Below, piece after piece: positions 28,771-38,900 of a stretch of DNA of 64,000 nucleotides (position 1 is the first letter of the stretch; the number at the start of each line of letters is the position of its first letter). Origin of the DNA: Oricola sp. (GTDB lineage: Bacteria > Pseudomonadota > Alphaproteobacteria > Rhizobiales > Rhizobiaceae); contig NZ_JALEGV010000040.1 of the NCBI RefSeq assembly GCF_022763245.1, forward strand, positions 310,001-374,000, given 5' to 3'. The translations under genes were made by a program, and so were the position numbers. The notes beneath the pieces were generated by a model. That model was not told the DNA's origin, did no database searches, and was given only the letters and a program-made list of their open reading frames with translations.

Positions 28771-29737
28771 GGCTGTCTTCCCAGGCAAGCGCCGAAGACA
28801 CGATTTCCTCCAGATCGTCATGGGCGGGCTTCCAGTCGAAAGCCTCGCGCGCCAGATCCGAATTGGCCACGATCGCGACGGCGTCGCCGGCACGGCGCGG
28901 GCCGTAGCTGATCGGCAGCGGACGGCCGGTGACGCGCTGAACGCAGTCGAGGACCTCCAGCACCGAATAGCCGCGGCCATAGCCGCAATTGGCGATCAGG
29001 CTGTCGCCGCCATCGCGCAGGCGCTTGAGCGCCAGAAGGTGCGCGTTGGCAAGGTCGGTGACGTGGATGTAGTCGCGCAGGCAGGTGCCGTCGGGCGTCT
29101 CGTAATCCGTGCCGAAGACCTCGATGCCGGCGCGCTTGCCGAGCGCGGCCTCGCTGGCGACCTTGATGAGATGCGTGGCGCCGGCCGTCGACTGGCCCGT
29201 CCGGCCCTTCGGATCGGCGCCCGCGACGTTGAAATAGCGCAGCGCCGTGAACTTGAAATCATGCGCCCTGGCGACGTCGGCAAGGATGATCTCGGTCATC
29301 AGCTTGGACATGCCATAGGGCGAATCCGGGTTGCGCGGCTTGTCTTCCGTCACCGGATCGGACCCCACCGAACCGTAGACGGCGGCGGTGGAGGAAAAGA
29401 TGAAGTGCTTCACGCCAGTCTCGACGGCGGTCTCGATCAGCGTTCGGGACCTGGAAGTGTTGTTGTCGTAGTAGAGCAGCGGATTGACGACGGATTCAGG
29501 CACGACGATCGAGCCGGCGAAATGGATGATCGCATCGACCCCGTGCTCCCGGATGACGCCTGCGACAAGGTCCTTGTCGGCGATGTCGCCCACCACGAGC
29601 CGGGCTTCTGGCGCCACCGCCCAGTCAAAGCCGGTCGACAGGCGATCGACCACCACCACGTCCTCGCCCGCGTCGAGCAGGGTCCACACCATGTGGCTGC
29701 CGATATAGCCAGCACCTCCCGTCACGAGAACCGTCAT
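28748..29737 (-). CDS. galE: UDP-glucose 4-epimerase
   Basis: GalE interconverts UDP-glucose and UDP-galactose for surface polysaccharides. The 329-residue extended SDR has the NAD motif TGGAGYIGSH at residues 6-15, the catalytic Ser region FSSTAAVYG and the YGMSK Tyr/Lys pair. I chose the ATG at 29737 (MTVLVTGG), at the start of the Rossmann strand. It stands alone on the minus strand. Confidence 0.95.
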   Translation of the reverse strand: MTVLVTGGAGYIGSHMVWTLLDAGEDVVVVDRLSTGFDWAVAPEARLVVGDIADKDLVAGVIREHGVDAIIHFAGSIVVPESVVNPLLYYDNNTSRSRTLIETAVETGVKHFIFSSTAAVYGSVGSDPVTEDKPRNPDSPYGMSKLMTEIILADVARAHDFKFTALRYFNVAGADPKGRTGQSTAGATHLIKVASEAALGKRAGIEVFGTDYETPDGTCLRDYIHVTDLANAHLLALKRLRDGGDSLIANCGYGRGYSVLEVLDCVQRVTGRPLPISYGPRRAGDAVAIVANSDLAREAFDWKPAHDDLEEIVSSALAWEDSLSRRNNR

Positions 29738-29866
29738 GCCGGTGCACTCCTTCCAAGCTTCTTTGCGCGCCCGCCATGTCATGGTATTGCCGCGACGCAA
29801 GATCCCAGGCGCCGGAACGCGGCGCCCTTCCCTGACGATACTCTACTCTCCAAGGCTTAATACTCG

Positions 29867-30883
29867 ATGGACAAGAACGACTTCACCCGGCCCGAATTCG
29901 CAACGCGCTACCCGAACCTGGCCTCTGCCGGGCTCGGCGCGAAGATCGTCTCGGTCACGGACGACTTCTTCGCCGAGGCGCCACGCATGCTCGACGACGC
30001 CGATGCGGTCTTCATTCCGGACAAATATGACGACAACGGCAAGTGGATGGACGGCTGGGAGTCGCGCCGCAAGCGCGGTCCCGGCCACGACCATGTCGTC
30101 GTCGCGCTCGCCGCGCCGACCGTCATCCGCGGCTTCGACGTGGACACAGCGCATTTCACCGGCAACTATCCGCCGGCCTGTTCCATCGAAGCCTGCGCCC
30201 TGCCCGCCGGCGCGTCTCCCGACGACGCCACCGAATGGCAGGAGATCGTGGCGATGACGCCGCTCGGGCCGAGCGCGCATCACTACATCGCGCATGAGGA
30301 CGCGTCCGCCTGGACACATGTGCGTCTGCACATCTATCCCGATGGCGGCGTGGCGCGGCTGCGCGTCTACGGCCTCGGACAGCCCTCGGCACATGCCGCC
30401 GGCGAGGAACTGGACCTCGCCTCGCTCGTCAACGGCGCGCGCATTGTCGCCTTTTCCGACGCGCATTACGGCAATTACCACCGCATGCTGACGCCGACCG
30501 CTTCGGTGAGCATGGGCGACGGATGGGAAACGCATCGCCGCCGCGAGCCGGGCAATGAGTGGATCATCGTCGCGCTGGCCGCACCGGGCCATGTCGACCG
30601 CACCGTCATCGACACCGCGTTCTACAAGGGCAACTGCCCGGTGAGCTGCTCGATCGACGCGGCCTACATGCCGGACGCGCTCGCCGCCGGGCCCGACGCC
30701 GACCAGATGCTGGTGACGGCTTCGATGTACTGGGAGCCGCTGCTCGACAAGCACCCGCTCAATCCCGACCGGGTGCACGAGTTCAACGACATCCTGCCGC
30801 ACGGGCCGATCACCCATGTGCGGGTGAACATCCACCCGGATGGCGGCGTCGCGCGGTTCAAGCTGTTCGGCCGCAAGGCCTGA
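29867..30883 (+). CDS. alc: Allantoicase
   Basis: Allantoicase hydrolyses allantoate to ureidoglycolate and urea in purine breakdown. The 338-residue protein has the two internal repeats of the family. The first has KWMDGWESRRKRGPGHDHV and FTGNYPPACSIEAC; the second has GDGWETHRRREPGNEWIIV and YKGNCPVSCSIDAAY. Both repeats end in a VRLHIYPDGGVAR-like strand. No other ureide genes are in the window; it ends 4 nt before the convergent HlyD-type gene. Confidence 0.95.
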   Translation: MDKNDFTRPEFATRYPNLASAGLGAKIVSVTDDFFAEAPRMLDDADAVFIPDKYDDNGKWMDGWESRRKRGPGHDHVVVALAAPTVIRGFDVDTAHFTGNYPPACSIEACALPAGASPDDATEWQEIVAMTPLGPSAHHYIAHEDASAWTHVRLHIYPDGGVARLRVYGLGQPSAHAAGEELDLASLVNGARIVAFSDAHYGNYHRMLTPTASVSMGDGWETHRRREPGNEWIIVALAAPGHVDRTVIDTAFYKGNCPVSCSIDAAYMPDALAAGPDADQMLVTASMYWEPLLDKHPLNPDRVHEFNDILPHGPITHVRVNIHPDGGVARFKLFGRKA

Positions 30884-30887
30884 CGCC

Positions 30888-32228
30888 TTACTGCTCGCGG
30901 AACGCCCGGTTGAAGGAATCCGTGAGCGGCTTGGCCAGATATTCGAAGAAGGTCCGCTCGCCCGTCGAGATCAACGCCTCGACGGGCATGCCCGGATAGA
31001 TCTGGTCGCGATCGACGTCCGGCGGCAGTTCGTCGGTGATGCGCAGGCGCGCGATGAAGAAGGGCTGCCCCGACTTCGGGTCGATCAGCCGGTCCGGCGA
31101 GACATAGGTCACGCTGCCCGGCACCTGCGGCGTGGTGCGCATGTTGAGCGCGACGAAGCGCAGATCCGCGTCCTGACCCGGACGCACGATGTCGACGTCG
31201 CCCGGGCTGAGCTGCGCCTCGACGATAAGTTCGGAGCTGGTCGGCAGCAATTGCGCCATCGCCTCGCCCGGACCGACGACGCTGCCCGGCGTGTTCTGGT
31301 TGATGCGCACGATCAGCCCGTCGGACGGAGCACGGATGACGATGCGGGTCAGCACGTCGCGCGCGGCGCTCAGCAATTCCTCCGTCTCGCCGATCTGGGC
31401 AGTGACGTCGTTCAGTTCCGTCAGCGACTGCTCGACGCGCTGCGTGTCCTGGCGGACGAGCTGTTCCTTCGCCTCGGCGATCTGCGTGCGCGTCTGTTCG
31501 AGCTGAGCGGCGATCGCGCCGATCTGGCCGATGAGATCGGCCTGCGAACGCAGGAGCGCGGTGTATTCGGAGCGGTTGGTCAGCCCCTGATCCAGCAGCT
31601 TCTCCTTACGCTCGGTCTCCTCGCTGACGACGGCGAGCTGTTCTTCCAGCGCCCTCTTCTGGCTCTCGAAGCCGGCGATGGCGTCCTGCCCGGCGGCGAC
31701 GCGCTGGTTGAGGATGACGACCTCGGACTTGAAGCGGGCCAGCCGGGCAAGGAATTCGGCGCGCTGTTCCTCGAGCACGTGGCCGAGCCCGTTTTCCTCG
31801 GCGAGCGCCTGCAGATCGGGCGCGAATGTCACGTCGGCAGCGTCGTCGCGCTGCGCCTGAAGGCGGGCCTTGCGCGCGCTGAGATTGATCCACTGCTTGG
31901 TGCGGGTGTTGAGCGTCGCGCGGGCGCGCGTGTCGTCCATCGTGAAGAGCGGATCGCCGGCCGACACCCGGTCGCCTTCGTGCACATGGATGGACTGGAT
32001 GATGCCGCCTTCGAGATGCTGCACCACCTGGTTCTGGCCGGCCGCCGCGATGACGCCGGAGACGATCGCCGCGCCGCCGAGCGGAGCCGTCGCCGCCCAG
32101 ACGCCGAAGACGCCGACGAAGAGCGCGATGGACGCATAGCCGAGCAACGCGACGCCGGCCGTGCCGGTGCGCACCGCGCCCGCCCAGTCGCCGGATGCCG
32201 GAGCCGACGGCTTTTGTGCCTTGGCCAT
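30888..32228 (-). CDS. Type I secretion periplasmic adaptor (HlyD/PrtE family)
   Basis: A 446-residue membrane fusion protein. One membrane helix lies at residues 23-46. A biotinyl-lipoyl-like half (QHLEGGIIQSIHVHEGDRVSAGDPLF), long coiled-coil helices (about residues 110-285, many Glu/Gln/Arg heptads), and the second lipoyl half (VIRAPSDGLIVRINQNTPGSVV) follow. It starts 3 nt after the ABC transporter gene with GGAG before its ATG. It should bridge the ABC protein and a TolC-like channel; no TolC or RTX substrate is nearby. Confidence 0.93.
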   Translation of the reverse strand: MAKAQKPSAPASGDWAGAVRTGTAGVALLGYASIALFVGVFGVWAATAPLGGAAIVSGVIAAAGQNQVVQHLEGGIIQSIHVHEGDRVSAGDPLFTMDDTRARATLNTRTKQWINLSARKARLQAQRDDAADVTFAPDLQALAEENGLGHVLEEQRAEFLARLARFKSEVVILNQRVAAGQDAIAGFESQKRALEEQLAVVSEETERKEKLLDQGLTNRSEYTALLRSQADLIGQIGAIAAQLEQTRTQIAEAKEQLVRQDTQRVEQSLTELNDVTAQIGETEELLSAARDVLTRIVIRAPSDGLIVRINQNTPGSVVGPGEAMAQLLPTSSELIVEAQLSPGDVDIVRPGQDADLRFVALNMRTTPQVPGSVTYVSPDRLIDPKSGQPFFIARLRITDELPPDVDRDQIYPGMPVEALISTGERTFFEYLAKPLTDSFNRAFREQ

Positions 32229-32231
32229 CTC

Positions 32232-34073
32232 CTAGCCCTCCCGCTTCTTGGCGCCGCCGGGGATCGGCCGCATGCCGGGTCCGAAGGAGGCGAAGGGCGA
32301 TTTGCCCGCCTCACCCTTTGCAGCGTCGTCTTTGGGCGGCTGCGGGTCGGGCGTGTCGGGCGGCGCGTCCTTGTTGAGATTGGCGGCCTGCTTGCGGCGC
32401 GCGGCCTCTTCCAGCGCCTTCTTCTTCTGGCGCGCCATGACCTCGTCGCGGGTGCCGTAATCCTCGATCTCGCCGTCGCGCACGAGCATCAGCGCGTCCA
32501 CCTTCTCGATGATGGAGCGGCGCTGCGTGACGATGACGACCGTCGTCTTGCTGCGGCGGGCCTCTTCCAGCGCCAGTTCCAGCGCGCGGTCGCCGTCGGT
32601 GTCGAGATTGGCGTTGGGCTCGTCGAGGACGAGAAGGCTCGGCTCGCCGAAGAAGGCGCGCGCGAGGCCGACGCGCTGGCGCTGCCCGCCGGACAGCACC
32701 ATGCCCTGCGGGCCGATCACGGTGTCATAGCCCTCGGGCATGGACTGGATGAGGTCATGGACATGGGCGCGCTGCGCCGCCGTGACGATGTCGGCGTCGG
32801 TATGGTCGGGCGTAAAGCGGGCGATGTTCTGGCCGATCGTGCCGGGCAGCAATTCGACGTCCTGCGGCAGATAGCCCAGGTGGCGGCCGAGATGGTCCGG
32901 ATCCCAGTTGCGCAGGTCGGCGCCGTCGATGCGCACATGGCCCGACCGCGGCCGGATCGCGCCGACCAGCAGGCGCGCCAGCGTCGATTTGCCGGCGCCG
33001 CTCGGGCCGACCATGCCGACGACCGCGCCGGCGGGCACGCGAAACGATATGCGCTTGATGATCGGCCGGGCTTCCTTGTTGGCGCTGGGCGCCAGGTAGA
33101 CGAGATCCTCGACATCGACGCGGCCGGCCGGCGCGGGCAGTTCGGTGCGCGGCTTCTCGGACGCGCGTTCCGCCATCGCCCTGGAAAACCGCACCCAGGC
33201 GGCGCGCACCTCGACGAACTGGCGCCAGCCGCCGATCACCTGGTCGATCGGCTGCAGGCCGCGGCCGGAGATGATCGAAGCGGCGAAGATCATGCCCGCG
33301 GTCATCTCGTCATGCAGCACCAGCCACGCGCCGAAGCCGAGCATGGCGACCTGCAGCCCCAGGCGCAGGAACCGCGACAGGCCGGTGAAGAAGGCGTTGA
33401 TGCGGGCGACGTCGTCACTGGCGGTCAGAGCCGGCGCGTGCTGGTTGCCCCAGGCGGCGATGGCGTTGCCGGTCATGCCCATGGCGCGCAGCGTCTCGGC
33501 GTTGCGGACGAAGGACTGGGCGGTCATCATCGCCGCGATGTTGTGTTCCGACGACCGGCGCACCGCGGCCGAACTGGCCAACTGGTTGGCGACGGCGGCG
33601 CAGGCGAGGATGACAGACCCGGCCGCCGCCAGCCAGAACAGGACCGGGTGGATCAGCCAGAGCAGGCCGATGAAGAAGGGCGCGAAGGGCAGGTCGAACA
33701 GGGCGAAGGCCGAGCGGGAGTCGATGAAGGAGCGCACGGCCGACAGGTCGCGCAGCGTCTGCACGTCGCCCAGCGGCGCGCGCGGCGACTCCATCGCCGC
33801 CATCATCGCGTCGGCGCTCTGCGCCACGTCGAGCCGCGCGGCGATGCGGTTGGCGTAGATGGCGCGCACGGTCTCCAGCACGGCCAGCAGAAGCAGGGCG
33901 GCAGCAGCCAGAATGGACAGGAAGAACAGCGTCTCGATCGACGACGACGGCAGGATGCGGTCATAGACCTGCAGCATGTAGATCGGCATGACCAGCATCA
34001 GCGCGTTCACGAAGAACGAGAATATGCCGATCTCGACGATCGCCCGCCTGACATGCATCATACCCGACCGCAT
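32232..34073 (-). CDS. Type I secretion system permease/ATPase (PrtD family)
   Basis: A 613-residue ABC half-exporter. The membrane domain covers about residues 10-300. The ATPase has Walker A (GPSGAGKST), the signature LSGGQRQRVGLARA, and Walker B LLVLDEPNANLD. There is no N-terminal C39 peptidase or C39-like domain, placing it with the PrtD exporters of proteases and RTX proteins. The C-terminal 70 residues are a low-complexity Lys/Ala/Pro tail. An ATG at 34061 is a possible alternative start. Confidence 0.94.
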   Translation of the reverse strand: MRSGMMHVRRAIVEIGIFSFFVNALMLVMPIYMLQVYDRILPSSSIETLFFLSILAAAALLLLAVLETVRAIYANRIAARLDVAQSADAMMAAMESPRAPLGDVQTLRDLSAVRSFIDSRSAFALFDLPFAPFFIGLLWLIHPVLFWLAAAGSVILACAAVANQLASSAAVRRSSEHNIAAMMTAQSFVRNAETLRAMGMTGNAIAAWGNQHAPALTASDDVARINAFFTGLSRFLRLGLQVAMLGFGAWLVLHDEMTAGMIFAASIISGRGLQPIDQVIGGWRQFVEVRAAWVRFSRAMAERASEKPRTELPAPAGRVDVEDLVYLAPSANKEARPIIKRISFRVPAGAVVGMVGPSGAGKSTLARLLVGAIRPRSGHVRIDGADLRNWDPDHLGRHLGYLPQDVELLPGTIGQNIARFTPDHTDADIVTAAQRAHVHDLIQSMPEGYDTVIGPQGMVLSGGQRQRVGLARAFFGEPSLLVLDEPNANLDTDGDRALELALEEARRSKTTVVIVTQRRSIIEKVDALMLVRDGEIEDYGTRDEVMARQKKKALEEAARRKQAANLNKDAPPDTPDPQPPKDDAAKGEAGKSPFASFGPGMRPIPGGAKKREG

Positions 34074-34144
34074 CGCCTCATCCCCGTCCGCAGCGTCAAT
34101 GCAATACCATCAAGCAGGGAATTCTTACAAATCCGTGCGTTTGT

Positions 34145-35335
34145 TCAGTCGGATGCCGCAATGTAGCGTTGCAGTCGATCGCCGGCTTCGGCCAGTTGCC
34201 CGAGATCGCGGTTGAAGCAGAGCCGGAAGAAGCCCTCGCCCTCCGGGCCGAAGGCGATGCCCGGCGCGAGGCCGACGCCGGTCTCGTCGACGATGCGCTT
34301 GGCGCTCGCCATGCTGTCGGTCACGCCGTCGATGGCGAAGAACAGGTAGAACGCGCCCTGCGGGCGGGCGAAGCGCGCGCGTCCGGTGGCTCTCAGCGCC
34401 GTGGTGACGATGTCGAGCCCCTCGGCGGCGCGGGCAACGTGTTCGGCAACGAAATCGTCGCCCCCGTCGAGCGCCGCCTGCGCGCCGCGCTGCAGGAATT
34501 GCGGCACGCCGGAGGTGGAATACTGGACCAGGTTTTCGAGCACCGGCATCAGGGCCGGCGGCGCCTTGATCCAGCCGACGCGCCAGCCCGTCATCGCCCA
34601 GTTCTTGGAGAAGCTGTTGACGTAGAGGATGCGGTCCTGTGGCGACTGGATGTCGAGGAAGGACGGCGCGCGGCTGCCCTCGCCGTACCAGAACAGCGAA
34701 TAGATCTCGTCGGCGACGATCCAGAGGTCCCGGCGGCGGGCGATGTCGAGGATGGCCGACAGGGTCTCGCGCGTCGCCGCCCAGCCGGTCGGGTTGGAGG
34801 GCGTGTTGATGAAGAGCGCCCGTGTGCGCGGCGTGACGGCGGCTTCCAGCCTTTCAAGGTCGAGCGTCCAGCCGTTTTCGGAGAAATCGAGTTCGACCGG
34901 GACCGCCTTGCCGCCGGCGACTTCGAGCGCGGCGGGGAAATTCGGCCAGGCGGGCGCCAGATAGACGCATTCGTCGCCCGCGCCCGCGACGGCCTGCAGC
35001 GCGAGCTGGATCGCCTGCATGCCGGAGCCGGTGACGATGTAGTCGTGCGGCCCGGTCTCGATGCCGAAATGGCGGGTGAAATAGCGGGCCAGCGCCTCAC
35101 GCAGCGGCGGAATGCCCTGCTGCCAGGTGTAGAAGGTCTCGCCGCCGATCAGCGCGTCGGCCGCGGGCCTCGAGATGAACTCCGGCGTCGGCTGATCGCC
35201 CTCGCCGACCCAGAGCGGGATCAGCCCGGCGCGGTCACGCGCATATTGGAAGACCTCGACGATCCCGCTCGCCGGCGCGTCGCGGGCCTCCCGGCGCAGC
35301 GCGAATCCGTCGAGCCCGGCAGCATTCTCGTTCAT
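34145..35335 (-). CDS. Class I/II pyridoxal phosphate aminotransferase
   Basis: A 396-residue fold-type I aminotransferase. Key features are the cofactor segment NTPSNPTGW, the Asp of VADEIYSLFW, and the PLP lysine in NSFSKNWAMTGWRVGW. The C-terminal Arg lies in FRLCFNRD. The substrate is not evident; the overall make-up is like aspartate/tyrosine aminotransferase-type enzymes of branch Ib. It is between mscL and the type I secretion genes on the same strand, without overlap. Confidence 0.93.
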   Translation of the reverse strand: MNENAAGLDGFALRREARDAPASGIVEVFQYARDRAGLIPLWVGEGDQPTPEFISRPAADALIGGETFYTWQQGIPPLREALARYFTRHFGIETGPHDYIVTGSGMQAIQLALQAVAGAGDECVYLAPAWPNFPAALEVAGGKAVPVELDFSENGWTLDLERLEAAVTPRTRALFINTPSNPTGWAATRETLSAILDIARRRDLWIVADEIYSLFWYGEGSRAPSFLDIQSPQDRILYVNSFSKNWAMTGWRVGWIKAPPALMPVLENLVQYSTSGVPQFLQRGAQAALDGGDDFVAEHVARAAEGLDIVTTALRATGRARFARPQGAFYLFFAIDGVTDSMASAKRIVDETGVGLAPGIAFGPEGEGFFRLCFNRDLGQLAEAGDRLQRYIAASD

Positions 35336-35410
35336 GTCGTGTCCTTGGATGAAGGCGCCGACGGGCTGCCCCGGCGCAAGGCCGGGGCGCTCGCGAACGG
35401 CGTGGGGCCG

Positions 35411-35830
35411 CTATTTCTTCAGGAGATCGCGGATCTCGGTCAGCAGCGCGACATCGGCCGGCGGCGCGGGCGGAGCGGCGGGCGCTTCCTCCTGCTTGCG
35501 GCGCAGGCTGTTCACGCCCTTGACCATCAGGAAGATGATCCAGGCGAGGATCAGGAAGTTCAGAACCTGGGTGATGAAGGCGCCATAGGCGAGCACGGCG
35601 CCCTGTTCGCGGGCACCCTCCAGCGTCGACGCGGTGACGCCGGACGCCAGCGGCAGGAAATACTCCGTGAAATCGAAGCCGCCGAAGATCGCGCCGACGA
35701 TCGGCATGATGACGTCGTCCGTGAGGGACTTCACGATGCCGCCAAAGGCCCCACCGATGATGACACCCACGGCGAGGTCCATCACGTTGCCCTTGGAAAT
35801 AAACTCCTTGAATTCGTTGACCATGCTCAT
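35411..35830 (-). CDS. mscL: Large-conductance mechanosensitive channel
   Basis: MscL releases solutes on osmotic downshock. The 139-residue length fits, with the amphipathic N-terminal helix ([20 protein letters not shown]), TM1 [22 protein letters not shown] and TM2 near residues 75-100, then a Pro/Ala linker and cytoplasmic helix ([13 protein letters not shown]). The ATG at 35830 (MSMVNEF) is chosen; the second ATG at 35824 is possible. Confidence 0.97.
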   Translation of the reverse strand: MSMVNEFKEFISKGNVMDLAVGVIIGGAFGGIVKSLTDDVIMPIVGAIFGGFDFTEYFLPLASGVTASTLEGAREQGAVLAYGAFITQVLNFLILAWIIFLMVKGVNSLRRKQEEAPAAPPAPPADVALLTEIRDLLKK

Positions 35831-35998
35831 GATACGTCTCCGATCCGGTCCGTGTCGCCCCAAACGCCTAAGCCGTAGCGCGCTGCGGCACCCAGCGCCA
35901 GACGGCAAATCTGGCAAGCGGCAAAAAAACAGCCTAATCAACCGGATTGGACAGATTCGCACCGTTTTGCTTCAATGCGGCTGCGTTTCGGAGGAGCG

Positions 35999-38900
35999 AT
36001 GCAGGGCGGCCTGATCATCATCGTCGCTTTCGGCTACCTGGCGATCCTGTTCGCCGTGGCAGCATATGGCGACCGCAAGTCTCGCGGCGGACCGAGCACC
36101 GTACCGCGGCCGAACATCTATGCGTTCAGCCTCGCGGTCTACTGCACCTCCTGGACGTTCTTCGGATCCGTCGGCGTCGCCTCACATAACGGCTTCCAGT
36201 TCTTCACCATCTATCTGGGGCCGATCCTCGTCTTCACGCTCGGCTACAAGCTGATCGAGCGCATCATCGCCTTGTCCAAGGCGGAGAAGATCACCTCGAT
36301 CGCCGACTTCCTGGCGTCGCGCTACGGCAAGAACGCCTGGGTGGCGGCGCTGGCGAGCGTGATCGCCGTGGTCGGCACGGTTCCCTATATCGCGCTGCAA
36401 TTGAAGGCGATTTCGGATTCCGTCACGCTGATGGCGAGCCATTACGACGTGTTCGAGACTGCGCAATCGACCTTCCACGTCGACATCTCGCTGATCGTCT
36501 CGGTGTTCCTGAGCATCTTCGCGATCCTGTTCGGCACGCGCCATGCCGACGCCACCGAGCACCAGGACGGTCTGATCCTGGCCGTGGCGCTGGAATCGTT
36601 CGTCAAGATCGCGGTGTTCCTGCTGGTCGGCGGGGCGGTGGTGTTCTTCATGTTCGGCGGCCCGGGCCCGATCTTCGACGCCATGCGCAATGACGACCGG
36701 GTGGTGTCGGCGATCGTCCAGGGCAGTTCGCCGGCGACCTGGATCGTGATGACCTTCCTCAGCGCCTCGGCGATCCTCGCCCTGCCGCGCCAGTTCCACG
36801 TGACCGTGGTGGAAAACCGCTCGGAGGTGGAGCTGCGCCGCGCGGTCTGGCTGTTCCCGCTCTACCTGATCGTCATCAACCTCCTGGTGCTGCCGCTGGC
36901 GGTGTCGGGCATGCTGAACCTCGGGCCGGAGGTCTCGCCTGATTCCTACGTGCTGGCGCTGCCGCTTTCGGCGGGACAGGACTTCCTGGCCTTCCTGACG
37001 TTTACCGGCGGTCTTTCGGCTGCGACCGCGATGGTGATCGTCGCCTCGGTCGCGCTGGCGATCATGATCTCCAACGACCTGATCATCCCGCTGATGCTGT
37101 GGCGGTTCGGCGGGCGCCTGCGCACCGATTCCGGCGACTGGACACGGGTGATCCTGAACATCCGCCGCGTGTCGATCTTCATCATGCTGATCGCCGCCTT
37201 CGCCTATTATCGCGCGGCGGCGAATTCGACGCAGCTCGCCGCGATCGGCCTGTTGTCGTTCGCTGCAGTGGCGCAATTCGCGCCGGCCCTGATCATCGGG
37301 CTGTTCTGGCGCGACGCCAATGCGCGCGGCGCGATCCTCGGGATGGGTGCGGGCTTCGTCGTGTGGACCTACACGCTGCTGCTGCCGACCCTGCTCGGCC
37401 CCGACCACGCCTTCATCCAGAACGGCCTGTTCGGGATCGACGCGCTGCAGCCGCAGGCGCTGTTCGGGCTGCAGGCCGAACCGCTGAACCACGGCGTGTT
37501 CTGGAGCCTCCTGGTCAATGTCGCGCTTCTGTTCATCGGCTCGGCCTCGCGGGCGCAGACGCCGCTGGAACGCCTGCAGGCGCTGACCTTCGTGCCGCAT
37601 GACGCGCCGCAGGGCGTCAAGATCCGCCGCTTCCGCACGACGATCACGATCAACGACCTGAAGGCGACGCTGAGCCGCTATGTCGGCCGGGCGCGCACCG
37701 AACGCGCCTTCGCCGCCTTCGAGGAGCGCGAGGGCCGCAAGCTCGACGGGCGCCAGACGACCGACATCACCGTGGTGCGCTATGCCGAGCAGATCCTCGC
37801 AAGCGCCGTCGGCTCGTCCTCGGCGCGGCTCGTCCTGTCGCTGCTGTTCGAGAAGGACGGCGCCTCGTCGCGCGAGACGGTCCAGTTGCTCGACGACGCG
37901 TCGGAGGCGCTGCAGCAGAACCGCGACCTCCTGCAGATGGCCCTCAACCAGATGGACCAGGGGATTTCGGTCTTCGACAACAACCTGCGCCTGACCAACT
38001 GGAACACGCAGTTCCGCGCGCTGCTCAGCCTGCCGAGCCAGACCGGCCAGTTCGGCTATCCGCTCAAGCTGATCACCGAGCGGCTGGTGCAGGACGGCCA
38101 GATCGACGAGGCGATGGCGTTCGAAGCGGTCGACAACATCACCGGCTTCAAGCGCGCCTGGCAATTGCCGCTAAAGCGCGGCGGGCGAATCCTGGAAATC
38201 CGCTCCAACCCGATGCCGGACGGCGGCATCGTCGTCACCTATACCGACATCACCGGCCGGGTGGAGGCCGACGAGGCGCTGCAACGGGCCAAGGAAAGCC
38301 TCGAACACCGCGTCGCCGCGCGCACCGCCGAACTGACCAATGTGAACCGCGAACTGGCGCAGGCGCGGGCGCTGGCCGAGGAAGCCAACCTGTCGAAGAC
38401 GCGCTTCCTGGCCGCCGCCGGCCACGACATCACCCAGCCGCTCAACGCCGCCCGGCTCTACACATCGTCGCTGGTGGAGCGGACGGCGGGCAAGCGGTCG
38501 TCGGAACGCGACATCGCGCAGAAGATCGATTCCTCGCTGCAGGCCGTGGAGAACATCATCGGCGCCGTGCTCGATATCTCGCGCCTCGACGCCGGCGCGA
38601 TGACGCCCAGCCCGTCGGTGTTCTCGCTCGGCGAATTGCTCAACCAGATCAAGACCGACTTCCAGCCGTTCGCGAGCGAGAAGAAGCTCGACTTCGTCGT
38701 GGTGCCCTCCTCGGTGGTGGTCGAGTCCGACCGCAACCTGTTGCGCCGCCTCGTCCAGAACCTGGTTTCCAACGCGCTCAAATACACCAAGACCGGCCGG
38801 GTTCTTGTCGGCGTGCGCCACGACGGCGACGACGCGCTGATCTGCGTCTACGACACCGGCATCGGCATCTCGTCGAAGAAGGCGAAGACCGTGTTCCGAG

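Noticed and set aside
30840-34166. A 1108-codon open frame antisense to the type I secretion genes
   Set aside because: It mirrors two well-supported genes on the other strand, has no membrane or enzyme signature, and is rich in His/Asp/Gln/Arg as expected of a GC-rich antisense frame.
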